This document shows positions 1-8,063 of a stretch of DNA of 34,760 nucleotides, piece by piece (positions within the stretch are counted from its first letter, which is position 1; every line of letters begins with the position of its first letter). The stretch is taken from the NCBI GenBank assembly GCA_902801155.1, contig CADCHG010000023.1, positions 12,286 to 47,045 on the forward strand, in the 5' to 3' direction. The notes under the pieces were generated by a model. The model saw only the letters and a program-made list of their open reading frames with translations. It made no database searches and was not told the origin of the DNA. This stretch comes from an uncultured Prevotellaceae bacterium. Lineage in GTDB: Bacteria; Bacteroidota; Bacteroidia; Bacteroidales; Bacteroidaceae. A program made the translations under genes and the position numbers.

Positions 1-31
1 ATTACTTTTTATTTGCATTCCTATAAAACAT

Positions 32-58
32 CCTTCCCTTTGGGAAGGCTTGGTTAGG
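32..58. repeat. Palindromic repeat directly after the phospholipase gene
   Basis: The core CCTTCCCTTTGGGAAGG is followed by GGTTAGG. Nearly the same block occurs in the same orientation at 25290-25316, where it ends directly at the stop codon of another minus-strand gene. Seen directly. It may act as a 3' hairpin, but there is no clear T-run. Confidence 0.6.
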
Positions 59-62
59 CTTT

Positions 63-1496
63 TTACAGCCACGTTGCCAGTAGGTGTGCGAACCACCCTT
101 TGAATCTGTCGGTGCGTGTGCGCCACAGTCTCCATCGTTCTTCTGTAAGGCGATAGCTTTGCTTCTTGTTTTCGTTGAACAGCCGTGAGAGTTCATTAGT
201 CGTGTTTTTATCGATGATGATGGCATTCTCCTCATAGTCCCATCTCAGGGAGCGTGCATCGAGGTTGGCGCTGCCTACGGTGCAGAAGCGTCCATCTACC
301 ATTATCACCTTTGTGTGATGGAATCCTCCTTGGAATATCCAGATGTCAGCTCCACGCTTCATGAGCTTATGTAGATTGTAGAAGGCACAGTCTGGCGTGA
401 GGGGGATGTCGCTTTTCTCACCCATCATGACCTCGACCTTAACACCTCGTTTGATGGCTTTATACAGAGCCTTGCGTATGCTGTGTGTGAGGGTGAAGTA
501 TGGGTTGAGAATCTTGATGCTATCCTTGGCTGACTCAATGGCTCCGCGGTAGAAATGGCGTATCACCTTATTGGTCTTGTGCGGTTCGCGGTTTGCTATG
601 CCCACCATTTTGTGATATGCCGTTGCCGTGGTGTCAGGCTTGAGGTCGTGGAAGTAGTCCGCTCTTTCTTTGCGGAAATATTGCTCTCCGTCAATCGTTT
701 CTCCTGTAACACGCTTCCACATACGTAGAAATATGCGTTGGAGCGTGTTTACTTCCTCGCCGTCAAGTCGGCAATGCATATCGTTCCATGAGCCTATCTC
801 TTCCGTTCCGTGGATGTAGTAGTCGGCAACGTTCATTCCTCCCGTATAGGCGATCTTTCCGTCAATGACCACAATCTTACGGTGGTCGCGGTGGAAGACG
901 TGGTTTATGTATGGGAAGTTGAGAGGGTCAAATACGTATAGCTGAATGCCACGGGCACGCTGATACTGGACGTGTTCTTTCTTCAACGGACGGTTGTTGC
1001 TTGCGTTTCCGAAGGCATCGTATATGGCACGTACCTCCACGCCCTCGCTGGCTTTCTCGGCAAGGAGGTCGAAAAGGGCATTGGCTATTGAGTCGTTGCG
1101 GAAGTTGAAGTATTCGAGATGCACGCTATGGCGCGCCTGACGGATAGCAGCGAACATATCCTGGAATTTCTCCGCACCATTGGTGAGAAGGGTTATACTA
1201 TTGTTGTAGGAGAATGTCACACCCTCTTTCCGCATTATATCAACGATGAGGGAGTCGGATGTTTGGGCAAATGAAACGGCCTCTCCCCCCGCCCTCCCCC
1301 GTAGGGAGGGAGCCGGAGCACTTATTGAATCTCCATTTAATGACGATTTAGAATGGGAAGGTAGTAGGAAGAATAGAAAAATGAAAAAAAAGAAAACACA
1401 GCCTCTCCTTCCGCCCTCTCTAGTAGAGAAAGAGCAGGAAGACCAAGGAATAGTGTGTATATATTTATTGATATAGGATTGCTTGGTGGTAATCAT
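63..1496 (-). CDS. Phospholipase D family protein, cardiolipin synthase-like
   Basis: Likely a phosphatidyl transferase of the PLD superfamily, which in bacteria joins phospholipids to make cardiolipin at the membrane. Two HKD motifs are visible: H205-K207-D212, followed by GG-N, and H394-K396-D401, followed by GSANLD. These are the catalytic signatures of the family. A very hydrophobic stretch (residues 34-46, rich in F and L) looks like a signal or anchor. The N-terminus is odd: residues about 20-33 and 59-73 are read through two copies of a palindromic repeat also present just upstream at 1506-1547. The ATG at 1496 is the only Met before residue 88, so it is the best start, but a frameshift in the homopolymer near 1382-1395 cannot be excluded. 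The gene lies 57 bases after the MscS-type gene on the same strand, so the two may be cotranscribed. The family is certain; the cardiolipin product is inferred. Confidence 0.85.
   Translation of the reverse strand: MITTKQSYINKYIHTIPWSSCSFSTREGGRRGCVFFFFIFLFFLLPSHSKSSLNGDSISAPAPSLRGRAGGEAVSFAQTSDSLIVDIMRKEGVTFSYNNSITLLTNGAEKFQDMFAAIRQARHSVHLEYFNFRNDSIANALFDLLAEKASEGVEVRAIYDAFGNASNNRPLKKEHVQYQRARGIQLYVFDPLNFPYINHVFHRDHRKIVVIDGKIAYTGGMNVADYYIHGTEEIGSWNDMHCRLDGEEVNTLQRIFLRMWKRVTGETIDGEQYFRKERADYFHDLKPDTTATAYHKMVGIANREPHKTNKVIRHFYRGAIESAKDSIKILNPYFTLTHSIRKALYKAIKRGVKVEVMMGEKSDIPLTPDCAFYNLHKLMKRGADIWIFQGGFHHTKVIMVDGRFCTVGSANLDARSLRWDYEENAIIIDKNTTNELSRLFNENKKQSYRLTEERWRLWRTRTDRFKGWFAHLLATWL
1277..1320. 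repeat. Palindromic repeat copy 1, inside the phospholipase gene
   Basis: A G/C-rich unit with an inner dyad CCCTCCC...GGGAGGG. Its reverse complement is almost identical (one base indel) to the copy at 1506-1547. Read on the minus strand it encodes residues 59-73 of the phospholipase, including APAPSLRGRAGG. Confidence 0.8.
1400..1438. repeat. Palindromic repeat copy 2, diverged, inside the phospholipase gene
   Basis: A degenerate relative of the 1277-1320 unit in the same orientation (GCCTCTCC, CGCCCTCTCTAGTAGAGA). It encodes residues about 20-33 of the phospholipase, including STREGGRRG. Confidence 0.6.
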
Positions 1497-1505
1497 TTCT
1501 GTCGC

Positions 1506-1547
1506 GCTCCGGCTCCCTCCCTACGGGGGAGGGCGGGGGAGAGGCCG
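1506..1547. repeat. Palindromic repeat copy 3, in the gap between the two genes
   Basis: Opposite orientation to copy 1 and about 42 bases long. It fills most of the 57-base gap between the MscS-type gene and the phospholipase gene. With copy 1 it could form a long hairpin in the transcript. Confidence 0.8.
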
Positions 1548-1553
1548 TCTTTT

Positions 1554-3905
1554 TTACTTCACATGCACATCCCTCTGTGGGAATGGGATTTCGATGTTGT
1601 GCTCGTTGAGAGTATTGTAGATGCACTCAAGAATCTTGCCGTCATCGCCGTAGCCAGTATATACGCTTACCCAGACGATAACCTTGAAGACGAGGGCAGA
1701 GTCGCCCAGCTCCTTGAGGATGATGCTGATACCCCTCTTCTGGTTGATGCAGTCGAGTTTTGAGAGAGCATCTGTAAGAACCTTCTTGCATTCGGCTACA
1801 TTTGTTCCGTAGGCAACGCCCACGTCAAGAATATGGCGCTCGTAACCGTGGTTACGTGTCATGTTCTGATAGTTCTTTGTGAAGAGCTGTGAGTTGGTGA
1901 AGGCAATCACGGAGCCATCCATTGCCGTTACCATAGTACTGGTGTAGGATATGCTCGTCACCTTGCCTCGTATGCCGTCACAGACGATGAGGTCGCCAAT
2001 CTTGACACGTCCGGTCATAAGGGCTATACCATAGTAGATATTCTCGAGGATTTCCTTTGATGCGAAACCGATACCTGTTGACAGACCTCCGGTGATGATG
2101 ACGAGCCATTGGCTGCTCACATGGAACAGGGCGAGGCTGACAATGAACCAGATACCCCATACCACAATCTGAAGTACGTTCTTCACCATTACCAGACGTG
2201 ACTCTGCCGATGTAGGGTCAGCCTTATAGAGATACAGGGCTACGAGGTCTCTGACTGTTCGGTTGATAAAGTTGAATACGAACCACAGGATGATAACCAT
2301 GCACACTGTGGAGATGCTTAACTTGAAGTCCTCAGAGTCGATGTATTTATGGCTGAACATCTCCACTGTCTGTGTGGTGAGGTTGAATACCTCGGCTGCC
2401 CAATAGAGACTGATAAGAACGGAGCAAACGCTACATGCAGGGATGAATACCCAATAGAAGAGACGGTAATACCAGTTCTGTGTGATTGGACGTTCGTCGA
2501 TTTTCTCGAGTTTGCTGTATTCCTTGAACCAGTCACGTACACAGGTGATGGTGAGGATACATGTAAGCTGCATAATCCACCAGATGAGAATCTGTACGGA
2601 GAGCAGCGTGTAGCCAATCATTGAACTTATGAGGGAGGCAAGGAATACGAACTGTGAGATATAGGCATATATCACGTCGCTTCTGTCAATGTTCTTGCTA
2701 TGACGACGGATCTCGCTCCACTGCCACAGACAGCATATAAGCAGGATTGGAGGGAAGATGAGGTTTACGAGATGGTTAGGAATCAGGATGATTCGGAAAG
2801 TGATGACAATGAAGCCGTTGAGAAGCAATGGGGCATAGATGCGGAAGGTGCTCATTGTCTGGTCGGCCTTAACACGGACGAGGATAGAGATGAGCACTAC
2901 GCTGAGCAGCCATGCGAACTCGGTAAGCAGACCTGAAGCCATGATTATGAAGTTCTGGTCGTCCCATATCATACGGATGATGCCAGGGATGATGGCAAAT
3001 GTCACGGCTGTTGTCGTCAGTATGATGAATGTGCGCTTGGCAAGGAATCTGTCGCTTATCCTCTTGAACTTGCCTTTCTTGATAAGTTTTGTAATAAACC
3101 AGCGCACAATAAGCTGATTCAGTATTACGGCGATAATTCCGAGAATGAATATTCCGATGAAGAGGTCGAGCATGAGCTTTGAATCCCATTGCGTCGGGGT
3201 CTTTGACTTCGTGAAATACTTGTCGTCGATGCTCTCCTTTGTCTGTACAAGATAGTCGCCAAAGCGTGAGAGAATGGTGAAGTAGGAGTCACCACCATTC
3301 TTGAAGATGTTATTCTGTATCTCCTTATAACGCTTGTTGGCGTAGTCGTTGAGGTTGCGCAGGTTGTTCTCTGCACGGTTGTACATGAAGATGTATTCTG
3401 TGAACTGCTGCTGGTCCTCTACGAGCATACGGCGGATATTGACAGCAAGGGCAAGACACACGCTACGGTCTATTTTCTCACGTTCTGTCATACGGCGTGT
3501 AGGCATTGTGCGTAGGCAGTTTATGAGACTGTCGTAACGTGCAACTGCTACATCGGCCTTGCTTGCGTATGCCTTGAAAGGGGTGATTTTCTTCTCGAAC
3601 TCCTTATATTGCTTTGTTGCCTCATGACATGCGTATGTGAGGTCGAATACATATCCGTCCTTCTGTGAATAGAGCATGAGGGCATTCTGGTTTGCACGGT
3701 CGGTTTCCTTCATGATGGTTGCAAAGACACGCTGTCGCGAGTTCTTCGTCTGTGCCTGATGGGCTGAGTACTCATCGTGGTATTTGATGAGTTCCTGACG
3801 GAGAATGCTGAGAGTCATCTTTAGGCTGTCCTCTTTGAGAACGGCATTTGACGGAAGTGCGAATCCTGCAAAAAGAACTGCAAGAAATAGAATTCTTTTT
3901 ATCAT
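1554..3905 (-). CDS. MscS family mechanosensitive ion channel, large form
   Basis: Probable mechanosensitive channel that releases solutes under osmotic downshock. The protein begins with a signal peptide (MIKRILFLAVLFAGFALPSNA), then a helix-rich extracytoplasmic region (about residues 22-240). A series of membrane helices runs from about 245 to 600, and a C-terminal MscS domain follows. The pore-helix region GGLSTGIGFASKEILENI is typical of MscS, followed by the beta domain containing GDLIVCDG and the alpha/beta tail ending PFPQRDVHVK. At 783 residues it resembles the long MscK/MscM-like group rather than the roughly 290-residue MscS. A TAnnTTTG element lies just upstream on the minus strand (3934-3941). 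It is divergent from the kinase gene and probably leads a two-gene unit with the phospholipase. Assignment to the family is firm; the gating properties are unknown. Confidence 0.93.
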   Translation of the reverse strand: MIKRILFLAVLFAGFALPSNAVLKEDSLKMTLSILRQELIKYHDEYSAHQAQTKNSRQRVFATIMKETDRANQNALMLYSQKDGYVFDLTYACHEATKQYKEFEKKITPFKAYASKADVAVARYDSLINCLRTMPTRRMTEREKIDRSVCLALAVNIRRMLVEDQQQFTEYIFMYNRAENNLRNLNDYANKRYKEIQNNIFKNGGDSYFTILSRFGDYLVQTKESIDDKYFTKSKTPTQWDSKLMLDLFIGIFILGIIAVILNQLIVRWFITKLIKKGKFKRISDRFLAKRTFIILTTTAVTFAIIPGIIRMIWDDQNFIIMASGLLTEFAWLLSVVLISILVRVKADQTMSTFRIYAPLLLNGFIVITFRIILIPNHLVNLIFPPILLICCLWQWSEIRRHSKNIDRSDVIYAYISQFVFLASLISSMIGYTLLSVQILIWWIMQLTCILTITCVRDWFKEYSKLEKIDERPITQNWYYRLFYWVFIPACSVCSVLISLYWAAEVFNLTTQTVEMFSHKYIDSEDFKLSISTVCMVIILWFVFNFINRTVRDLVALYLYKADPTSAESRLVMVKNVLQIVVWGIWFIVSLALFHVSSQWLVIITGGLSTGIGFASKEILENIYYGIALMTGRVKIGDLIVCDGIRGKVTSISYTSTMVTAMDGSVIAFTNSQLFTKNYQNMTRNHGYERHILDVGVAYGTNVAECKKVLTDALSKLDCINQKRGISIILKELGDSALVFKVIVWVSVYTGYGDDGKILECIYNTLNEHNIEIPFPQRDVHVK

Positions 3906-3933
3906 TTTGTTAGTTGAAATTGTATTTTGCCCG

Positions 3934-3941
3934 CAAAATTA
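3934..3941 (-). promoter_or_regulatory. Putative Bacteroidetes -7 element for the MscS-type gene
   Basis: The minus strand reads TAATTTTG (TAnnTTTG) about 30 bases before the ATG at 3905. No convincing -33 element was found. Confidence 0.45.
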
Positions 3942-3984
3942 CAAAAAATCTTGCGCATAATCGATGTTTTTCCCCGAAAAATCG

Positions 3985-3992
3985 TATCTTTG
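3985..3992 (+). promoter_or_regulatory. Putative -7 element for the BadF-type kinase gene
   Basis: TATCTTTG matches TAnnTTTG and lies 57 bases before the ATG at 4049. Because it sits downstream of an in-frame ATG at 3914, it supports the later start. Confidence 0.55.
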
Positions 3993-4048
3993 CCATTCAA
4001 AAAGGTAAAAATCGATATAACAGTTCTCTTTTTAACATAAATAACGTG

Positions 4049-4852
4049 ATGAAACTTATTGCTGATAGCGGAAGTACGAAGACGGATTGGAGGCTTGATG
4101 GTCTGTTTGCCACCCAAGGCATTAACCCTTTCCACATGTCAGAAGACACTATTCTTGGCATTCTTAGAAACGAGCTGCTGCCACAGCTTGGTGCTGCGGG
4201 TTCTTCTATAGAAGAAATAGAATTCTATGGTGCTGGTTGTACGGTTGCAAAGATTCCCGTGATGAAATCCTTGCTTTCAGAAGTGTTCCCTTCTGCAAGA
4301 AATGTCGTTGTGGGAAGTGATATGCTTGGTGCCGCAAAGGCTTTGCTTGGCAGTAAAGAGGGCATTGCGTGTATCTTGGGTACTGGTGCTAATTCGTGCT
4401 TGTATGATGGCGAGAAGATTGTCGGCAATGTATCGCCTATGGGGTATATCCTTGGAGATGAGGGTAGTGGTGCTGTTCTTGGCAAGACTTTCATAAATGA
4501 ACTTTACAAAGGCGGTCATTCTGATTTCATAAATGTCTTTGAAAATGAGACTGGCTTGTCACAGGCAGATATAATCCAAAAGGTGTATAGGGAGGCTTTG
4601 CCTAACCGTTTCCTCGCCTCTCTTTCAAAGTTTATAGGTTCCCATGTTGCTGAAGAACAATGGATAGAGGATATGGTTGTAGATTGTTTTCGTGATTTCT
4701 TCAGAAAGAACGTAAGGCATTATAATCGTAAGGATTTGAGCGTTAGTTTTGTGGGTAGCGTGGCATATTATTATAAGGCACAGTTGATGAAAGCTGCGGA
4801 ACTTGAAGGCTATACTATTGGCAAGATACTTAGAAGTCCACTTGGAAATTAA
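4049..4852 (+). CDS. BadF/BadG/BcrA/BcrD-type ATPase, probable N-acetylglucosamine kinase
   Basis: A sugar kinase-like ATPase of the ASKHA fold; Bacteroidetes members are usually annotated as N-acetylglucosamine kinases that phosphorylate amino sugars in the cytoplasm. The N-terminal phosphate loop is IADSGSTKTDWRL. A second glycine-rich motif, CILGTGANSCLYDG, is followed by PMGYILGDEGSGAVLGK, and the C-terminal adenosine-side motif is VSFVGSVAYYY. All are classic for the family. The ATG at 4049 is chosen because it gives the normal start MKLIADSG and lies after the TAnnTTTG promoter; an in-frame ATG at 3914 would add 45 unrelated residues. The protein is 267 residues, slightly short at the C-terminus. 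Substrate specificity is inferred, not seen. Confidence 0.85.
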   Translation: MKLIADSGSTKTDWRLDGLFATQGINPFHMSEDTILGILRNELLPQLGAAGSSIEEIEFYGAGCTVAKIPVMKSLLSEVFPSARNVVVGSDMLGAAKALLGSKEGIACILGTGANSCLYDGEKIVGNVSPMGYILGDEGSGAVLGKTFINELYKGGHSDFINVFENETGLSQADIIQKVYREALPNRFLASLSKFIGSHVAEEQWIEDMVVDCFRDFFRKNVRHYNRKDLSVSFVGSVAYYYKAQLMKAAELEGYTIGKILRSPLGN

Positions 4853-4904
4853 CGACTTAGCTGAAAGACCGTAGTAAATAGGCTTTAGGGTATATATGAA
4901 AAGA

Positions 4905-4968
4905 AACCAAACTCGGTGGTGGTCCTATCCTGAAAGGGATTTACAACGGACTTACACCGAGTTTGGTT
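4905..4968. terminator. Long hairpin between convergent genes, possible terminator
   Basis: Perfect 14-base arms AACCAAACTCGGTG (4905-4918) and CACCGAGTTTGGTT (4955-4968) enclose 36 bases. It lies between the kinase gene and the rny gene, which converge, so it could end both transcripts. The loop holds TTACAACGGA, a word that recurs at 23401 and in related form near 25131-25160. Confidence 0.6.
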
Positions 4969-5001
4969 CCTTGTTATATTGGATTATCTGTTTATTTGCT
5001 A

Positions 5002-6534
5002 TTACTTAGCGTATGCAACAGAGCGGGTCTCGCGGATGACAGTAATCTTTACCTGACCTGGGTATGTCATTTCTGTCTGAATCTTTGTTGCTATATCGCC
5101 GCTAAGTGCCTCTGTCTCAGCATCGGTCATCTTGTCTGCACCAACGATTACGCGAAGCTCACGACCAGCCTGAATTGCGTATGTCTTTGTTACGCCTGGG
5201 TAGCTCATTGCTATAGCCTCGAGGTCGTTGAGACGCTTGATGTAAGCCTCTACGATTTCACGACGAGCACCAGGACGAGCACCAGAGATGGCATCACAAA
5301 CCTGTACGATTGGAGCAAGCATAGTGTTCATCTCCATTTCATCGTGGTGAGCACCGATGGCATTGCAGATATCCGGCTTTTCCTTATATTTCTCTGCGAG
5401 CTTAGCGCCATAGAGTGCGTGTGGAATCTCACACTCCTCATCAGGCACCTTACCAATATCGTGAAGCAGACCTGCACGCTTTGCCTTCTTAGGATTGAGA
5501 CCGAGCTCAGATGCCATTACTGCACAGAGATTGGCTGTTTCACGAGCATGCTGAAGAAGGTTCTGACCATAAGAAGAACGGTATTTCATCTTACCTACGA
5601 TACGAACGAGCTCTGGGTGGAGACCATGAATACCGAGGTCGATAGTTGTGCGCTTACCTGTTTCGATAATCTCGTTGTCAAGCTGCTTCTTCACCTTTGC
5701 AACAACCTCCTCGATACGTGCTGGGTGGATACGTCCGTCAGCAACGAGTTGGTGAAGGGCAAGGCGGCAAACCTCACGACGGATAGGGTCGAAGCCAGAG
5801 ATTACGATTGCCTCAGGGGTGTCGTCAACTACGATTTCCACACCGCAGGCAGCCTCGAGAGCACGGATGTTACGACCTTCACGACCGATGATACGGCCTT
5901 TTACCTCGTCGTTTTCGATATGGAATACGCTGACAGAATTCTCGACAGCAGTTTCAGTTGCTACACGCTGGATTGTTTGGATTACAATCTTCTTTGCCTG
6001 TTGGTTGGCATTGAGCTTGGCCTCGTCCATAATCTCGTTGATATAGGCTGCGGCATTTGTACGAGCCTCGTCCTTGAGGCTTTCAACGAGTCGGTTACGA
6101 GCTTCGTCAGCAGAGAGACCAGAGAGCTCCTCGAGCTTTTCACGCTCCTTGAGCTGCATCTTCTCGAGTTCTTCCTCTTTCATAGCGAGGAGTCTCTTCT
6201 CATTTTCTACACGCTGTTGGTACTGTTCTATCTCCTGACGGCGACGTCCGAGTTCTTCCTGACGCTGGTTAAGGCTTATCTCGCGCTGTTTCAGACGGTT
6301 CTCGCTCTGCTGAATCTTCTGATTGCGCTGTTGTACTTCCTTTTCCAGTTCGCTCTTCTTGTTAATGAACTTCTCCTTTACTTCGAGGAGCTTCTTTTCT
6401 TTAAGTACGTTAGCCTCCTTTTCGGCGGCATCTATCATCTCCTTATATTTACCTGTGATAATATATCGGAAAATCAAGTAGCCTATAAGTGCACCGATTA
6501 TAAGTGCAGCTACGGCTATTATTACATAGACCAT
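5002..6534 (-). CDS. rny: Ribonuclease Y
   Basis: RNase Y, a membrane-anchored endoribonuclease that starts mRNA decay. Domain order is canonical: one N-terminal membrane helix (about residues 3-22), a long charged coiled coil (about 25-195), and a KH RNA-binding domain containing [17 protein letters not shown] (about residue 215). An HD metal-dependent hydrolase domain follows, with H-A-R-E-T and LLHDIGK (HD at about 355) and further on AIGAHHDE. The length of 510 residues is usual for the family. It lies 74 bases after zapA on the same strand and probably belongs to the same transcript as zapA and the upstream coiled-coil gene. A long open frame on the opposite strand is an antisense shadow. 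Confidence 0.97.
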   Translation of the reverse strand: MVYVIIAVAALIIGALIGYLIFRYIITGKYKEMIDAAEKEANVLKEKKLLEVKEKFINKKSELEKEVQQRNQKIQQSENRLKQREISLNQRQEELGRRRQEIEQYQQRVENEKRLLAMKEEELEKMQLKEREKLEELSGLSADEARNRLVESLKDEARTNAAAYINEIMDEAKLNANQQAKKIVIQTIQRVATETAVENSVSVFHIENDEVKGRIIGREGRNIRALEAACGVEIVVDDTPEAIVISGFDPIRREVCRLALHQLVADGRIHPARIEEVVAKVKKQLDNEIIETGKRTTIDLGIHGLHPELVRIVGKMKYRSSYGQNLLQHARETANLCAVMASELGLNPKKAKRAGLLHDIGKVPDEECEIPHALYGAKLAEKYKEKPDICNAIGAHHDEMEMNTMLAPIVQVCDAISGARPGARREIVEAYIKRLNDLEAIAMSYPGVTKTYAIQAGRELRVIVGADKMTDAETEALSGDIATKIQTEMTYPGQVKITVIRETRSVAYAK

Positions 6535-6608
6535 ATAGTGATATTTAAGTTAATTAATAATATTCTCAAACGTCCTGCTAATCGTGTTTTGAAATGGTAG
6601 ATTGTACT

Positions 6609-6905
6609 TTAAAGTACGGCTTCTATTTCAGAAGTAATGGTTTTGAGAATATCATCGTATGGAGCAACATCATTCCTCTTCGATTCGCTGACAAACCGAA
6701 GTGCAATATCTATCATTGCGTAGTATAATATCTCCTTATCCGCCTTACGACCCTTCCAAACGCTGAAATACGCATTCACTCTCTCGTTTATGAGCGATGC
6801 TGCCTCACGGTAGAGTGGCTCCTGCTCGGCATCAACTTTGATAGAAATGTCGAGGTCGTATATGTGGATATTGATGTGTTGTTTCTCTTTTTTTACTTCT
6901 GCCAT
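6609..6905 (-). CDS. zapA: Cell division protein ZapA
   Basis: A small FtsZ-associated protein that helps bundle FtsZ filaments at mid-cell. The 98-residue sequence shows the ZapA pattern: an N-terminal beta segment (INIHIYDLDISIKVDAEQEP), the helical YREAASLINERVNAY region, and a C-terminal helix with ILYYAMIDIALRFV. It starts 2 bases after the stop of the upstream coiled-coil gene, which implies translational coupling, and is followed by rny. The family assignment rests on sequence pattern and length; the role in this organism is inferred from the family. Confidence 0.85.
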   Translation of the reverse strand: MAEVKKEKQHINIHIYDLDISIKVDAEQEPLYREAASLINERVNAYFSVWKGRKADKEILYYAMIDIALRFVSESKRNDVAPYDDILKTITSEIEAVL

Positions 6906-6907
6906 TT

Positions 6908-7204
6908 TTATTCTTTGTCACTTAGCAGGGTAATACACTGGTTTACATCTCTGATAAGCTTAGCGACACGATTCTTGGCACTCTCTATATCTCCATCGGT
7001 GATTTCTATCATCTTTGCAGTCTTAAGTGCCTGATATTCTCGGTCTTTCTCTGATACAGCACGTTCGAGCTCGGCAATCTTTTTGTCGCGCTCATCCACC
7101 ATATTGTATAGTTCGCTGTTTTCCTTTTTTGTTTCCTGATACTTAAGTATCAGTTGTCGAACTCTCGTGGTGAATACGTTCATGTATGCATCATTAGAGG
7201 CCAT
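6908..7204 (-). CDS. Small coiled-coil protein upstream of zapA
   Basis: A 98-residue, highly charged, mostly helical protein with heptad-like hydrophobic spacing through residues about 15-65 (KKENSELYNMVDERDKKIAE). The C-terminus (LIRDVNQCITLLSDKE) looks conserved-domain-like. No signal peptide or membrane segment. It is the first gene of the apparent coiled-coil/zapA/rny operon and has a good promoter directly upstream. The position next to zapA, the similar size and the coiled coil suggest a division-linked partner, perhaps a functional analogue of ZapB. That is inference only; I do not recognise a named family. Confidence 0.8.
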   Translation of the reverse strand: MASNDAYMNVFTTRVRQLILKYQETKKENSELYNMVDERDKKIAELERAVSEKDREYQALKTAKMIEITDGDIESAKNRVAKLIRDVNQCITLLSDKE

Positions 7205-7225
7205 CAGATAGTACTATTTCGGTGA

Positions 7226-7257
7226 CAAAGTTAGTGAAAACAATTGGTAATACCAAA
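7226..7257 (-). promoter_or_regulatory. Putative promoter of the coiled-coil/zapA/rny operon
   Basis: On the minus strand TTTG (7254-7257) is separated by 20 bases from TAACTTTG (7226-7233), a good fit to the Bacteroidetes -33/-7 promoter. The start codon at 7204 follows about 20 bases later. Confidence 0.65.
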
Positions 7258-7292
7258 TTTTTTCCTAACTTTTTGAAAAACTGATATTTTTT

Positions 7293-7910
7293 TTATTGTT
7301 GTTCTGCTGGCTGCTTTTCTTTTTTCGCAAGCATTACTATCTGATATACGAAATCGTTTACCCAGTTCTGTGAGAAACCGAGACGCTGGTTGTACTTACG
7401 GACGTTTACAACAGTTTTGAGCGTTCCTGGGTCGGAGAAATTGTTGCTTGTAAATACTTGATTGACAGTTTTTTCAGTAGCGGTACGGATGACGCCTTTG
7501 AAAAATGATGGTATTCTCAACTTGAATTTCATCAGGTTGCCCATAAGCATCATTGTGTCCTGGGTGAAACCCTGAAATTGGAGGAGGTATGGCTGGACAT
7601 CCTGAAGCTTACGGCAGTTTTTGCCTACGCTCTTGTCGATTTCCTTGAAGAATGCATCATCATGCCCATACATGTCTTTCAGCATCTTACGACAACGGGT
7701 CTTTTCTCCAAGCCCCAGCTTGTTGTGTTCCGTTGGAACATGGAATGTGCTTTTGAAGATTCTCAGGTCAGGTAGCATAGCGATGTTTGTGATACCTACT
7801 TGTGCTGCAATTGCGGCCTGAAAATATACACGGATAAGAGTCATGTAATCTTGCATGCCTCCAATCTCGTTTTCTTCTTTTTTGTTGAATATTTTAGAAA
7901 TTAAACTCAT
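7293..7910 (-). CDS. Conserved-looking protein of unknown function
   Basis: I do not recognise this 205-residue protein. It has no signal peptide or clear membrane helix and is basic and mainly helical (GGMQDYMTLIRVYFQAAIAAQVG near the start, then KTRCRKMLKDMYGHDDAFFKEIDKSVGKNC). The start at 7910 (MSLISKIFNKKEE) is preferred over the in-frame start at 8048: the extra 46 residues would run through an AT-rich leader and through the promoter element at 7942-7949. It is divergent from the sugar transferase gene at 8064 and seems to be a single-gene unit. The repeated pattern of LGLGEKTRCRKML and FGFTQ-like segments may help a profile search. Confidence 0.75.
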   Translation of the reverse strand: MSLISKIFNKKEENEIGGMQDYMTLIRVYFQAAIAAQVGITNIAMLPDLRIFKSTFHVPTEHNKLGLGEKTRCRKMLKDMYGHDDAFFKEIDKSVGKNCRKLQDVQPYLLQFQGFTQDTMMLMGNLMKFKLRIPSFFKGVIRTATEKTVNQVFTSNNFSDPGTLKTVVNVRKYNQRLGFSQNWVNDFVYQIVMLAKKEKQPAEQQ

Positions 7911-7941
7911 GTTTTTTGTGCGATTTTGTAATATTTGACCG

Positions 7942-7949
7942 CAAAGGTA
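7942..7949 (-). promoter_or_regulatory. Putative -7 element for the 7293-7910 gene
   Basis: The minus strand reads TACCTTTG (TAnnTTTG) 31 bases before the ATG at 7910. It supports the shorter start. Confidence 0.5.
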
Positions 7950-8033
7950 GTATAAAAAATTAGAAAAAGCAACAAATATCGCATATTTTGAAAGTTTTTT
8001 TGGAAAATGTGTGAATTTCACGAAATAAAATAT

Positions 8034-8041
8034 TAATTTTG
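8034..8041 (+). promoter_or_regulatory. Putative -7 element for the polysaccharide gene cluster
   Basis: TAATTTTG (TAnnTTTG) lies 22 bases before the ATG at 8064. No clear -33 element was found. Confidence 0.5.
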
Positions 8042-8063
8042 CACTCACAAAAATTGAAAAACG

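Noticed and set aside
2-235. A 77-codon minus-strand frame at the window start
   Set aside because: It overlaps the C-terminus of the phospholipase in another frame and shows no protein-like pattern.
4963-6600. A 545-codon open frame on the plus strand across the rny region
   Set aside because: It is exactly antisense to rny, is rich in Leu, Cys and Tyr without motifs, and rny has every expected domain. Biased codon use in rny keeps the opposite frame open.
6535-6608. A 6S RNA between zapA and rny, as found beside zapA in E. coli
   Set aside because: The gap is only 74 bases and shows no long bulged hairpin.
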